From the NCBI RefSeq assembly GCF_000169195.2, contig NC_016023.1, forward strand, positions 1,550,001 through 1,614,000: 64,000 nt of DNA, read 5' to 3'. The position numbers and the translations under genes were made by a program. The notes beneath the pieces are model-generated. The model saw nothing but the letters and a program-made list of their open reading frames with translations. It was not told the DNA's origin and made no database searches. Positions 34,768-43,241 of the stretch are shown here, piece by piece (position 1 is the first letter of the stretch; every line of letters starts with the position of its first letter). This DNA comes from Heyndrickxia coagulans 36D1. GTDB taxonomy: Bacteria; Bacillota; Bacilli; Bacillales; Bacillaceae_C.

Positions 34768-34807
34768 AACCTCTGTACATATTCCCCATGTGCAGGGTTT
34801 TTTTTTT
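34768..34807 (+). terminator. murAA terminator
   Basis: AACCTCTGTACAT pairs with ATGTGCAGGGTT, with one bulge and one G-U pair. A nine-base T tract follows. Confidence 0.75.
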
Positions 34808-35080
34808 CGCCATTTTTCTGCCGCTGTTCCCATTATGGACAAAACGGGCCGGTTTCAAACGTATAGGTCCTGATTTTTCATATAGTTGTTGAACAGTTTA
34901 TGCTGAAACGCCGGCCAGTGCGTTCTCTCCTGCCCCAAGCGTGCGCCCCGCAACTTTTCCGATGTGCATCTCTCCTCCTTTGCCCATAAGCGCGCCGGAC
35001 GGTTCGGTGGCTTTTTTTTCAGTGCCGGCAAATGCTTGCCCCGTGCTTGTCCCCCACAACGTTCTAGCATGCATTTTTAA
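34808..35080. other. Intergenic stretch before spoIID
   Basis: No gene supported. The sequence is C-rich with scattered short frames and no convincing ribosome site or family similarity. No riboswitch or repeat was recognised. Confidence 0.4.
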
Positions 35081-35109
35081 TCATAAATGCTTGTCCCGTC
35101 CCATAAATT
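35081..35109 (+). promoter_or_regulatory. Candidate sigma-E promoter of spoIID
   Basis: TCATAAA (35081-35087), 14 bp and CATAAATT (35102-35109) resemble the sigma-E consensus. spoIID is a known sigma-E gene in B. subtilis. Confidence 0.4.
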
Positions 35110-35153
35110 GGAGTATAGGCTTTTCACCACTTCGACCATATGGAGGCGTCAGC

Positions 35154-36164
35154 ATGAAACCAATCAAACCTGTTGTAGTCGCAGCGATCCTCGTACTCGC
35201 CTTTTCCTTCCTTATTCCGGCCCTCGTCGTCCTTCCGTTCCACAACGACAAGGTGAGCGGAAAATTGCATGAAAAAAAACCGGCAAAGGAGGAGAAAAAA
35301 GCGGCATCCGTCCAGGTATCCGTATACAGAAGCATGGAGAAAAAGGTTGACCGCGTGCCAATGGAAGACTATGTTGCAGGCGTGGTCGCAGCTGAAATGC
35401 CTGCAACGTTTAAACTTGAGGCATTAAAAGCCCAGGCACTGACTGCCCGCACTTTCATCGTCAACCGGATGTTAAATGGCGGAAACAGGGATTTGCCGGA
35501 TAATGCCAATGTGACAGATACGGTCAACGACCAGGTATATTTGAGCCGGGATGAACTGAAAAACGTTTGGGGGAAAGCGTATCAGGAAAAAATGGAGAAA
35601 ATCAACAAAGCGGTCGCTGCAACAGAAGGCGAAATTATCACTTACCATAACAAGCCGATCGATGCAGCGTTTTTTTCCACCAGCAACGGCTACACAGAAA
35701 ATGCCGGCGATTACTGGTCCAGTGCCGTACCCTATTTAAAAAGCGTGAAAAGCCCGTGGGATCAAAACTCGCCTAAATTCAAGAAAGTCACATCCATCCC
35801 CGCCACGGCGTTTGAACAAAAACTCGGGGTCCGGATGCAAGCGAATGATACGGGAACCGTCTTATCCAGGACAGAAGGAAAAAGAGTGGCGAAAATCAAA
35901 ATTGCCGGCAAAGTTTTCACCGGCAGGCAGGTGAGGGAAAAGCTGGGGCTGCCTTCTTCAGATTTTACATGGGAAAGAAAAGGAAATGAAATTGAAATTA
36001 CAACGAAAGGATACGGGCACGGCGTCGGCATGAGCCAGTACGGGGCAAACGGCATGGCACAGGAAGGGAAAGATTATAAAGCGATTGTGGCGTATTATTA
36101 TCAAGGCGTCACGGTTCAGCCATTCAGCCAAATTGCCGGAGCCGGCGCCCTAGCAAAAAAATAA
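35154..36164 (+). CDS. spoIID: Stage II sporulation protein D
   Basis: Mother-cell membrane-anchored lytic transglycosylase that trims peptidoglycan with SpoIIP and SpoIIM during engulfment. 336 residues. One transmembrane segment (about 9-28) is followed by the SpoIID domain: MEDYVAGVVAAEMPATF, KAQALTARTFI, STSNGYTENA and KGYGHGVGMSQYGANGMA. The ATG at 35154 follows TGGAGG. The longer frame reaching back to 34941 is unsupported. Confidence 0.94.
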   Translation: MKPIKPVVVAAILVLAFSFLIPALVVLPFHNDKVSGKLHEKKPAKEEKKAASVQVSVYRSMEKKVDRVPMEDYVAGVVAAEMPATFKLEALKAQALTARTFIVNRMLNGGNRDLPDNANVTDTVNDQVYLSRDELKNVWGKAYQEKMEKINKAVAATEGEIITYHNKPIDAAFFSTSNGYTENAGDYWSSAVPYLKSVKSPWDQNSPKFKKVTSIPATAFEQKLGVRMQANDTGTVLSRTEGKRVAKIKIAGKVFTGRQVREKLGLPSSDFTWERKGNEIEITTKGYGHGVGMSQYGANGMAQEGKDYKAIVAYYYQGVTVQPFSQIAGAGALAKK

Positions 36165-36197
36165 CCCCTTTCGAGACAAAAATTTTTTAAACTTGAT

Positions 36198-36226
36198 GTA
36201 TAAACAAATGAAGAAATGTTCAGAAT
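36198..36226 (+). promoter_or_regulatory. Sigma-F-like promoter of spoIIQ
   Basis: GTATA (36198-36202) and GTTCAGAAT (36218-36226) are separated by exactly 15 bp. They fit the sigma-F consensus GYATA-N15-GGNNANNNT with a single mismatch. spoIIQ is a known sigma-F gene. Confidence 0.6.
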
Positions 36227-36246
36227 GGTTGCTGAGGTGATGATAA

Positions 36247-37017
36247 ATGAGAGAGGAAGAAAAGAAACGGCCTTCTCAACCAAAGAACATAAAAAATTTC
36301 TTCAAAAAACGCTGGGTCTATCCGGCAATCTATTTAGTAAGCGCGGTGCTGTTGATTACAGGGATTATTTGGTATCAGTCGCTTGGAACCCATTCGGCAA
36401 AAGAAAAATTTAAAAACGATGTATCCATCAGCCAGAAAGGATCCGGCAATGAAGCAATCGAAGTAAACAAAGCGGTAGAAAACTTCAGAATGCCGGTACA
36501 AAAACCTGAACTGGCCACGATTGAGAAGAAGTTTTACGATGCGAATGCTTCCGTCAAGGACCAGGAAGCCGCACTCGTTGTATACGGCAACACGTACCAG
36601 CCGAACCAGGGAGTCGACATTACGATGAAAAATGGCAAAACATTTGACGTTGTCGCTGCAATGGGCGGCACTGTTACAAAAGTGCAGGAAGACGCTGTTT
36701 TGGGCAATGTCATTGAAGTCGAACATGACAAAGGTGTGACGACCGAATACCAATCGGTAAAAGACATTGCGGTGAAAGAAGGCGATACGGTTAAGCAAGG
36801 ACAAACGATCGCAAAAGCCGGCCGGAGCGAGCTGAACAAAGCAGCCGGGACGCATCTTCATTTTGAAATCCGCAAAGATGATGTAGCGGTCAATCCGGAA
36901 GGCTACTTCAATAAAACGGTCAGCGACGTCAAAACGCCGGAAGTTTCATCTGATAGCAGCCAGTCTAAGCAAAGCCAGTCTTCTGAAAAAACATCAACCA
37001 GCCAGAAAAGTCATTAA
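36247..37017 (+). CDS. spoIIQ: Stage II sporulation protein Q
   Basis: Forespore membrane protein that zips to mother-cell SpoIIIAH across the septum and helps form the feeding-tube channel. 256 residues. A basic N-terminus and a transmembrane helix (about 26-46) precede a degenerate LytM/M23 peptidase domain. The second metal motif HLHFE is intact, but the first site reads NQGVD instead of HxGxD, so zinc hydrolysis is unlikely, as in B. subtilis. The C-terminal tail is Ser/Lys/Gln-rich. GAGGTGATG precedes the ATG. Confidence 0.93.
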   Translation: MREEEKKRPSQPKNIKNFFKKRWVYPAIYLVSAVLLITGIIWYQSLGTHSAKEKFKNDVSISQKGSGNEAIEVNKAVENFRMPVQKPELATIEKKFYDANASVKDQEAALVVYGNTYQPNQGVDITMKNGKTFDVVAAMGGTVTKVQEDAVLGNVIEVEHDKGVTTEYQSVKDIAVKEGDTVKQGQTIAKAGRSELNKAAGTHLHFEIRKDDVAVNPEGYFNKTVSDVKTPEVSSDSSQSKQSQSSEKTSTSQKSH

Positions 37018-37038
37018 AACACAGCCCGCGCTGTAAAC

Positions 37039-37065
37039 AGGACAGAAAACCTCTGTCCTTTTTTT
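37039..37065 (+). terminator. spoIIQ terminator
   Basis: AGGACAGA and TCTGTCCT form a perfect 8-bp stem, followed by TTTTTT. Confidence 0.85.
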
Positions 37066-37330
37066 ATGTTTTCCGCCTGCTTCCCGTAAAAAAAGCAGTT
37101 TCTTGCATAAAATGGTACACAAGCTAATAAACTGTTACAAACTTGACAAAAAAGCGAGAGTGTTTGAGGTGAGGAATCGTTAATGACGGGAACATCTTCG
37201 CTACAGACTTGATTATATTCTGCACCATCAGAAAGGCTTCACTTTCTGCCGCAAGCATGAACAGCCTGCGGGACCCAGTACAAAATTGAATCCAGCGAGT
37301 CTCATTTCACACGCCTCACATCCAATTTTT
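37066..37330. other. Intergenic region before spoIIID
   Basis: No gene. CATCCAAT at 37319-37326 resembles a sigma-E -10 box. No -35 element is correctly spaced, and the implied start would fall on the ribosome site, so I do not call it a promoter. Confidence 0.35.
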
Positions 37331-37346
37331 GGGGAGGGCGAGTAGT

Positions 37347-37613
37347 GTGCACGATTACATCAAAGAGAGGACTATCAAGATTGGGAAGTATATCGTGGAG
37401 ACGAGGAAAACAGTTCGCGTAATTGCGAAAGAGTTTGGCGTATCCAAAAGTACTGTCCATAAAGATTTGACGGAAAGGCTGCCGGAAATCAATCCGGAAC
37501 TGGCAAATGAGGTAAAGGATATCCTCGATTACCATAAATCTGTCCGCCATTTGCGCGGAGGGGAAGCAACGAAGCAAAAATATAAAAAAGAAGAGTATCC
37601 AGTCACAGAATAA
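37347..37613 (+). CDS. spoIIID: Stage III sporulation protein D, mother-cell regulator
   Basis: Small sequence-specific transcription factor that switches the mother-cell programme from sigma-E to sigma-K. 88 residues. It opens HDYIKERTIKIGKYIVE, then the helix-turn-helix VRVIAKEFGVSKSTVHKDLTERLP, then RHLRGGEATKQKYKK. The start is a GTG at 37347, eight bases after GGGGAGGG (37331-37338). Its place just before mbl matches B. subtilis. Confidence 0.95.
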   Translation: MHDYIKERTIKIGKYIVETRKTVRVIAKEFGVSKSTVHKDLTERLPEINPELANEVKDILDYHKSVRHLRGGEATKQKYKKEEYPVTE

Positions 37614-37665
37614 CAGCAAAACCGTTAGCAGCGCTTTCCGGCTCATGAGGGCTCCATGATCCCTG

Positions 37666-37700
37666 AAAGAAGCAATCGAATTGCGCGGTTGCTTCTTTTT
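37666..37700 (+). terminator. spoIIID terminator
   Basis: AAAGAAGCAA (37666-37675) and TTGCTTCTTT (37689-37698) make a perfect 10-bp stem ending in a T run. The remaining gap to 37917 holds no supported gene. Confidence 0.85.
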
Positions 37701-37917
37701 ACGGACCGGATCGGTTTGGGGAACGATTCCGGTGACAGTGCGCAGCTGCTTCCATCCGGTAAACAGCTGTCGCAAAATTAAAAAGGACACCCATGCGGAA
37801 GCCGCTTTTTTGAAAGACCGGCCCCTGTAAAATCCCCTCCGTTTACCCCGCTTGAAAAATACCCGAAAATAAAATTTGACAAATGATCCCGAAACCCGGC
37901 AAAAATATGCTAAAATA

Positions 37918-37926
37918 AATAATCAG
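37918..37926 (+). promoter_or_regulatory. Extended -10 promoter of mbl
   Basis: TGCTAAAAT gives a TGn-extended -10. TTGACA at 37876-37881 is too far upstream to serve it. Confidence 0.4.
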
Positions 37927-38002
37927 GGATAACAGACAATGATAGACTTCGAATAGATAAATCGTCCTAAAAAAGTTTGAAAAATGAGGAAGGAGCACAT
38001 AC

Positions 38003-39004
38003 ATGTTTGCAAAGGATATCGGAATTGATTTGGGTACCGCGAATGTACTGATCCACGTAAAAGGCCAGGGAATTGTGCTGAATGAGCCATCTGTTGTGGC
38101 GATTGAGAAAACAGCCAATAAAGTGCTCGCAGTCGGGGAGGAAGCGCGCCGCATGGTAGGCAGGACACCAGGCAATATAGTCGCCATCCGCCCGTTGAAA
38201 GACGGTGTCATTGCCGATTTTGACGTAACAGAAACGATGCTGCGGTATTTTATTAACAAGCTGAATGTAAAGGGATTCTTATCGAAACCGCGCATTTTGA
38301 TTTGCTGCCCGACAAATATTACGAGCGTGGAGCAGAAAGCGATCCGCGAGGCAGCAGAAAAAAGCGGCGGGAAAAATGTTTACCTGGAAGAAGAACCGAA
38401 AGTGGCGGCCATCGGTGCAGGCATGGACATTTTCCAGCCGAGCGGGAACATGGTGGTTGATATCGGCGGCGGCACGACGGATATTGCGGTACTATCGATG
38501 GGGGACATCGTGACAAGCTCGTCCATCAAAATGGCCGGTGACAAATTTGACAATGAAATTCTGCAGTATATAAAACGGGAGTACAAACTGCTGATCGGCG
38601 AACGGACGGCGGAGAATATCAAGATGAATATCGGCACGGTATTTCCGGGCGCCCGCAATGAAGAAATGGACATCCGGGGCAGGGATATGGTTTCCGGCTT
38701 GCCGCGGACGATTACGATTAAATCTGCTGAAATTGAAAAAGCGCTGCGTGAATCCGTATCCATCATTGTCCACGCCACGAAAAACGTTTTGGAGAAAACG
38801 CCTCCTGAACTGTCAGCCGACATCATTGATCGTGGTGTCATTTTAACAGGCGGTGGGGCCCTTTTGCACGGTATTGACCAATTGCTTGCCGAAGAAATTA
38901 AAGTACCGGTCCTTGTTGCCGAAAATCCGATGAGTTCTGTAGCGATCGGAACAGGCGTCATGCTTGAAAATATCGATAAAATTTCAAAAAGAAAACTCGT
39001 TTAA
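38003..39004 (+). CDS. mbl: MreB-like cell-shape protein Mbl
   Basis: Actin-family filament protein that guides lateral wall synthesis. 333 residues. Actin-fold motifs: phosphate-1 DIGIDLGTANVLIHV, connect-1, phosphate-2 VVDIGGGTTDIAVLS and adenosine ILTGGGALLHGI. Position between spoIIID and flhO identifies it as Mbl rather than MreB. AGGAAGGAG precedes the ATG. Confidence 0.95.
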   Translation: MFAKDIGIDLGTANVLIHVKGQGIVLNEPSVVAIEKTANKVLAVGEEARRMVGRTPGNIVAIRPLKDGVIADFDVTETMLRYFINKLNVKGFLSKPRILICCPTNITSVEQKAIREAAEKSGGKNVYLEEEPKVAAIGAGMDIFQPSGNMVVDIGGGTTDIAVLSMGDIVTSSSIKMAGDKFDNEILQYIKREYKLLIGERTAENIKMNIGTVFPGARNEEMDIRGRDMVSGLPRTITIKSAEIEKALRESVSIIVHATKNVLEKTPPELSADIIDRGVILTGGGALLHGIDQLLAEEIKVPVLVAENPMSSVAIGTGVMLENIDKISKRKLV

Positions 39005-39042
39005 TCAAACGTTTGATGAATGCTCCAGCGAGGTGAATGGCA

Positions 39043-39831
39043 ATGTTACGGGGTTTGTATACAGCGGCTTCCGGGATGATCGCCCAGCAGCGGAAAACGG
39101 ATTTGCTCGCCAATAATTTATCCAACGCAGATACGCCGGGATATAAAACGGACCAGTCATCGATCCGCTCTTTCCCGAAAATGCTGCTCAGTTATATGGA
39201 TAAAAACGGGACAACAGGCGAAGTGGTGAAATCGGTCGGGTCACTTGCGACCGGTGTTTACATGCAGGAAACACTGCCGCTTTTTAAACAGGGCGACCTT
39301 GAAGAAACAGGCAACCGGACCGATTTGGCCATATTCGATCAAGCTTCACCGGAGGGGAGCCTGTTCTTCCGCATCGATGATGGCAACGGCCATGAAGTCT
39401 ATACGCGGAACGGGAATTTCACGGTAAACCCGGAAGGCTATTTAACGACCGCTTCCGGCCATTATGTGCTGGATGAAAACGGGGGCCGGATTCGGACAGG
39501 GGGAACCGATTTTTCCGTCGATGCGGCTGGCGCGGTAACGGAGAACGGGCGCTATGCAGGTACGATCGGCCTTGCTTACGCCCAAAATCCGGCACAGCTT
39601 GAGAAAACAGGCGACGGTTTATATACGCTCGCGAATAACGGTGCGCTGCCGGCTGCAGGCCAAAACGGCTTTCAAATCAAGCAGGGCTTCCTGGAATCTT
39701 CCAATGTCGATGAGACAAAAACAATGACAGATATGATGAGTGCTTACCGCTCTTTTGAAGCCAATCAAAAAGTACTGCAGGCTTATGATGCAAGCCTCGG
39801 CAAAGCCGTAAACGACGTAGGAAAAGTATAA
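39043..39831 (+). CDS. flhO: Flagellar hook-basal body rod protein FlhO
   Basis: Distal/proximal rod component of the FlgG/FlgF family, 262 residues. The N-terminal rod motif is LRGLYTAASGMIAQQ followed by NNLSNADTPGYK. The C-terminal motif is QGFLESSNVDETKTMTDMM followed by YRSFEANQKVLQAYD. The ATG at 39043 is well spaced from GCGAGGTGA; the ATG two codons earlier overlaps it. It is 38 bp after mbl. Confidence 0.92.
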   Translation: MLRGLYTAASGMIAQQRKTDLLANNLSNADTPGYKTDQSSIRSFPKMLLSYMDKNGTTGEVVKSVGSLATGVYMQETLPLFKQGDLEETGNRTDLAIFDQASPEGSLFFRIDDGNGHEVYTRNGNFTVNPEGYLTTASGHYVLDENGGRIRTGGTDFSVDAAGAVTENGRYAGTIGLAYAQNPAQLEKTGDGLYTLANNGALPAAGQNGFQIKQGFLESSNVDETKTMTDMMSAYRSFEANQKVLQAYDASLGKAVNDVGKV

Positions 39832-39858
39832 CGGAGAATGGTAGGGTGAAATAGCGCC

Positions 39859-40689
39859 ATGAATCAATCCATGCTGACAGCAACGAACACGCTCAGGCAG
39901 TTGCAGGACAAAATCGATACCATCAGCCATAATGTTGCCAATGTGGATACAAACGGCTATAAAAGCAAACAGGCGAGCTTTACCGATCTGCTCGTCCAGC
40001 AAATCAACAACCAGCCGGATACATCCAAAGAAACAGGCAGAAAAACGCCGTACGGCATCCGGACCGGCACGGGGGCAAAACTGGCACAAGCGGTCATTTC
40101 CCCATCGCAGGGGGCACTTGAACATACCGGACGCGCCCTTGATATGGCCTTTACAAAAGAAAACCAGTATTTAAAAGTGCTTGCCCGGGCAAATGGCAGT
40201 GATGAAGTGGCATTTACGCGCAATGGCGCATTGGAAGTGTCCCCGCTCGGAAACAATAGAAGTGTGCTCACTGATGCGAACGGGAACCCTGTCCTGGATG
40301 AGCATAACGCGATGATTACATTTCGGGGCAATGTAGCAGATTACGCGATCAGGCCAAACGGGACCTTGCAGGTGGCATACAGTGATGGCACGCGGGAAAG
40401 CTTTAACCTCGGCGTTGTCCAAATGCGCAATCCGCAAGTGCTGGAACAGGTCGGGAACAACTTGCTGAGACTGCCGCAAAACGTTAATGCGGCAAATGTG
40501 TACACAGATTTGACAGGTGCAACCCGCAGCCAGATTTCTATGCAGCAGGGCGTGCTTGAAAAATCGAATGTCGACCTTTCCACTGAAATAACGGAGCTAA
40601 CGAAAACAGAACGGTTGTATCAGTTCCAGTCAAAGACGATTACATTGTCCGACCAGATGATGGGCCTTGTAAATAACATCCGTTCCTGA
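39859..40689 (+). CDS. flhP: Flagellar hook-basal body rod protein FlhP
   Basis: Second FlgG-like rod protein, 276 residues. Motifs are DTISHNVANVDTNGYKSKQ near the N-terminus and QGVLEKSNVDLSTEITELT, then RLYQFQSKTITLSDQMM, near the C-terminus. It follows flhO by 27 bp and is presumably in the same transcript. The pair suggests a flagellated host. Confidence 0.93.
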   Translation: MNQSMLTATNTLRQLQDKIDTISHNVANVDTNGYKSKQASFTDLLVQQINNQPDTSKETGRKTPYGIRTGTGAKLAQAVISPSQGALEHTGRALDMAFTKENQYLKVLARANGSDEVAFTRNGALEVSPLGNNRSVLTDANGNPVLDEHNAMITFRGNVADYAIRPNGTLQVAYSDGTRESFNLGVVQMRNPQVLEQVGNNLLRLPQNVNAANVYTDLTGATRSQISMQQGVLEKSNVDLSTEITELTKTERLYQFQSKTITLSDQMMGLVNNIRS

Positions 40690-40816
40690 TGATTCGTTTT
40701 TTACGGAAAACAGCTGTCTTGCACTTTAAGGCGGATCCCGGGGAAGGCAGCTGTTTGGATCCTGCCCCCGCCTTGTTCGCTCCCGGATTGAAACTGAAAA
40801 TGGAGGATTTTTGCCA

Positions 40817-41242
40817 ATGTTGGATTTGCAACAAATTAAAGACATTCTCCCGCATCGTTATCCTTTTTTATTGATTGATCGTATTCTTGAAGTGGAAGAA
40901 GGAAAACGTGCGGTTGGAATCAAAAATGTATCTGGAAATGAACCCTTTTTTGCCGGCCACTTCCCGTCCTATCCGGTCATGCCGGGTGTATTGATTGTGG
41001 AGGCGCTCGCACAAGTGGGCGCTGTCGCCATGTTAAAAAAGGAAGAAAACCGCGGGAAACTTGCGCTTTTTGCAGGGATTGACAAATGCCGGTTTAAACG
41101 CCAGGTGAAACCGGGAGACCAGCTTCATCTCGAAGTGGAAATCATCCGCTTGAAAGGGCCGGTCGGAAAAGGCAAAGCGGTTGCCACCGTCGACGGGGAG
41201 CTTGCCTGTGAAGCGGAAATCATGTTTGCGCTTGAAAAATAA
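40817..41242 (+). CDS. fabZ: 3-hydroxyacyl-ACP dehydratase FabZ
   Basis: Hot-dog-fold dehydratase of fatty acid elongation, 141 residues. [17 protein letters not shown] opens the domain. The catalytic His lies in [13 protein letters not shown], the catalytic Glu in [12 protein letters not shown], and [17 protein letters not shown] follows. The ATG at 40817 is ten bases from GGAGG and matches the family N-terminus. The gap upstream contains a weak AACAGCTG/CAGCTGTT hairpin at 40709-40755 that may end flhP transcription. Confidence 0.95.
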   Translation: MLDLQQIKDILPHRYPFLLIDRILEVEEGKRAVGIKNVSGNEPFFAGHFPSYPVMPGVLIVEALAQVGAVAMLKKEENRGKLALFAGIDKCRFKRQVKPGDQLHLEVEIIRLKGPVGKGKAVATVDGELACEAEIMFALEK

Positions 41243-41270
41243 AGACGGGGCACCAGGCCGCTTTTTCCCG

Positions 41271-41300
41271 AAAAAAAATCAGCCGGATGTCCAGCTGACA
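41271..41300 (-). terminator. Terminator of the ssbB operon
   Basis: On the minus strand, TCAGC and GCTGA arms (41294-41298 and 41279-41283) are followed by eight T residues. An A run on the other side could let it work for fabZ as well, but that side lacks a T run. Confidence 0.6.
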
Positions 41301-41426
41301 AAAAAGAAAAGGGGATAAGAAGAGGATCGGTATTGATAACAAACACATTCTCTCTGATGGGGCAAAATAGGAGAAACATTTAGGAACTGGTAAATGGAAA
41401 AAAGTTAGGAAAGGAAAACTCTTACG

Positions 41427-41591
41427 TTACTTCAGGTGTGGCACGAGTGCGGGCATTTTGCGGCTCTCTTCCTCTATCCGTTTTACTTCCTGCATCAAAA
41501 GTGCAAGCTGCCGGTTCAGCATGCCCTGCTTGACGATCATATCCGCTAAGACCCGCTCAAGTGCATCCAACCGTTTTGCTGCATCTTCCAT
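41427..41591 (-). CDS. Small 54-residue helical protein downstream of ssbB
   Basis: 54 residues, opening MEDAAKRLDALERVLAD and ending MPALVPHLK. Heptad-like spacing of Leu, Met, Ile and Val over residues 8-42 predicts a coiled coil. The ATG at 41591 lies nine bases after GGAGGG, which overlaps the ssbB stop codon, so it should be translated with ssbB. No family was recognised. Codon use and the perfectly placed ribosome site argue for a real gene. Its place suggests a role with competence SSB or DNA uptake (inference). Confidence 0.7.
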   Translation of the reverse strand: MEDAAKRLDALERVLADMIVKQGMLNRQLALLMQEVKRIEEESRKMPALVPHLK

Positions 41592-41597
41592 TGCATG

Positions 41598-41966
41598 CTA
41601 CCCTCCCTGACCGGTTTTTTGCAGCGGCTTGTTTTCCGGCCGTTTGCTTAAAAATTGGACTGTGTCGGCAATGACTTCGGTGACATAAACCCTTTTTCCT
41701 TCTTTATTATCATAATGGCGGGTCTGAATCCGACCGGTAATGCCGAGCATGGAACCTTTTGCGCAATATTTGCTTGTGTTTTCTGCGATTTTATTCCAAA
41801 GGGTACATTGGACAAAATCGGTTAACGTTTCGCCAAATTGGTTCCGGTAATGGCGGTTTAAGGCAAGCGTAACATTTAACACCGGTTTTCCATCTGCTGT
41901 GTAGTGAAGATCCGGATCTTTTGTAAGCCTTCCAACTAATGTGACCTGGTTAATCAACTGTGCCAC
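41598..41966 (-). CDS. ssbB: Single-stranded DNA-binding protein, competence type
   Basis: OB-fold ssDNA-binding protein of 122 residues: NQVTLVGRLTKDPDLHYT, LNVTLALNR, DFVQCTLWNKIAENTSKYC and GITGRIQTRHYDNKEGKRVYVTE, the last in two parts. It stops shortly after the OB fold and lacks the acidic DDDIPF-type tail that recruits repair proteins, so it is the SsbB (YwpH) form used in transformation. The start is GTG at 41966. ComK-box-like sequences lie upstream. Confidence 0.92.
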   Translation of the reverse strand: MAQLINQVTLVGRLTKDPDLHYTADGKPVLNVTLALNRHYRNQFGETLTDFVQCTLWNKIAENTSKYCAKGSMLGITGRIQTRHYDNKEGKRVYVTEVIADTVQFLSKRPENKPLQKTGQGG

Positions 41967-42007
41967 CCCCTTCCTGCATTTATCTTACCGGCTTTCCATT
42001 TTCGTGT

Positions 42008-42060
42008 AAAATCGTCATTTTTCAAAAATCGCCCCCTTTTTTCGGGCAAAAATCAATTTT
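42008..42060 (-). promoter_or_regulatory. Candidate ComK AT-boxes upstream of ssbB
   Basis: AAAA-N5-TTTT is perfect at 42048-42060. A second copy at 42008-42020 has one mismatch. The 27-bp interval between them is not one of the three classical ComK spacings, so this is a weak call supported mainly by the gene's identity. Confidence 0.35.
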
Positions 42061-42102
42061 TCACGCGTGATTTTTACAAATTTCGGCGACAAAAAAGGGA
42101 TA

Positions 42103-42111
42103 TGGTATAAT
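42103..42111 (+). promoter_or_regulatory. Extended -10 promoter upstream of ywpF
   Basis: TGGTATAAT (42103-42111) is a TGn-extended -10. A second one, TGTTATAAT (42228-42236), lies only some 28 bp before the gene. Confidence 0.45.
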
Positions 42112-42263
42112 TTAAAATTTTTTTCGTATGGAGATGGGCATTGTCGGCCGGCAAAAACATGGCAGTCACCGGTCTTTTGAGACGAGGGGAGAAACTTGGC
42201 GTGATCGGTGATCGTAGGTTGGATGTATGTTATAATTTTTACAAACGAATAGGGAGGAAAGGG

Positions 42264-42686
42264 ATGAAAACATTTAAGATCCTGTCACTTACCATTTTGA
42301 ATGACGGCGAACGGGTGTCGATTCCGTTGATTGACGGGTTGATTCTGAACAAGGAAGACGGAAGGGGCACCTGGCTGATTGAAGCGTACACGGAGCGCAA
42401 GTATTTGCCGTTTTTTGCGGAAAGAGAAAAGCAGCAGACGGAGCTTGATACCGAAGTCGTGATCACTTACGAGAACAATGATCCGGCACCGCTTTCGACC
42501 CGGGTTAGGGGAATAAGAGAATTTGACGGGACGATCAGCGTTCTGCTCGAAGGGAAAATGCGCTCGAGACGGATCGCGTATGCGGAAAAACTGCTCGAGG
42601 AGCTGGTCCGCGAAGGGTATGAAGGCGAGCAATTAATTGAGGCATTTAAAGAAAGATTAAACGGAAAAGGCCGCTCTGCGTCATAA
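42264..42686 (+). CDS. ywpF: YwpF-family protein
   Basis: 140 residues beginning MKTFKILSLTILNDGERVSI. The core FKI, PLIDGLILNKEDGRGTWLIEAY, given here in shortened form, matches the YwpF family of unknown function. AGGGAGGAAAGGG precedes the ATG; the longer frame back to 42141 has no support. It is divergent from ssbB and convergent with the 144-residue membrane protein. Confidence 0.82.
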   Translation: MKTFKILSLTILNDGERVSIPLIDGLILNKEDGRGTWLIEAYTERKYLPFFAEREKQQTELDTEVVITYENNDPAPLSTRVRGIREFDGTISVLLEGKMRSRRIAYAEKLLEELVREGYEGEQLIEAFKERLNGKGRSAS

Positions 42687-42700
42687 AACAGAGCGGCTTT
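42669..42700. terminator. Bidirectional terminator between ywpF and the convergent gene
   Basis: GCCGCTCTG (42670-42678) and CAGAGCGGC (42689-42697) are perfect 9-bp arms. Short A and T runs lie on both sides, so it can serve both strands. Confidence 0.65.
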
Positions 42701-42717
42701 ACGTGTATTTTTCAGCA

Positions 42718-43152
42718 CTATTTTTTCTTTTTTAATGGAATGACTTCCTTATGGACTTTGTTATTTTCTTCCCAATAGATAATGACTTTTGGATGTTCTC
42801 CTTTTTTCGGCGCATCTGTATACTCCACAAATCCGGTGTCCGGTGACACTCTTTCTTTCACTTCCGTTTTGTCTCCAACTTCCATTTTACCACCGATCCA
42901 ATATTGCGATTTCAAGACATACACTTTCTTTTTTTCTTTTTTGGAGCCATTCCAAATGAAATCTCCAGAATAGTTAACATCCTCATATTTCTCTCCGTTA
43001 TACGATAATACAGCAGTCCATTTGCCGCTCTTACTGTGGCCCACCCATTTTGGATAGCTGGGCTTTTCCTTTTCATAAACAACCACACCAACTATGATTC
43101 CAATAACAACAACGGCAGCAATGATACCAATAATAGCCCAAGACTTTTTCAT
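42718..43152 (-). CDS. Membrane-anchored basic protein of unknown function
   Basis: 144 residues. A transmembrane anchor at about 5-27 (AIIGIIAAVVVIGIIVGVVV) precedes an extracellular beta-rich domain with many Lys, Tyr and Trp residues (SGKWTAVLSYNGEKYED, WGSK-like WNGSKKEKKKVYV) and a Lys-rich tail. AAAGGAGGGG lies 9 bp before the ATG. I do not recognise the family. It may be a cell-surface protein binding an anionic polymer (inference). It is not conserved at this place in B. subtilis, as far as I recall. Confidence 0.75.
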   Translation of the reverse strand: MKKSWAIIGIIAAVVVIGIIVGVVVYEKEKPSYPKWVGHSKSGKWTAVLSYNGEKYEDVNYSGDFIWNGSKKEKKKVYVLKSQYWIGGKMEVGDKTEVKERVSPDTGFVEYTDAPKKGEHPKVIIYWEENNKVHKEVIPLKKKK

Positions 43153-43192
43153 GGTTACGTCCCCTCCTTTTCATAGATAATAATAAATATTC

Positions 43193-43241
43193 AAAAAATA
43201 ACGGAAGGGGAGGAGGCATAAAGTGGTACTCCTCTCCCTTT
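43193..43241 (-). terminator. Probable ywqA terminator
   Basis: On the minus strand, AAGGGAGAGGAG and CTCCTCCCCTT form an imperfect stem (43229-43240 and 43205-43215). A T-rich stretch follows. Confidence 0.45.
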
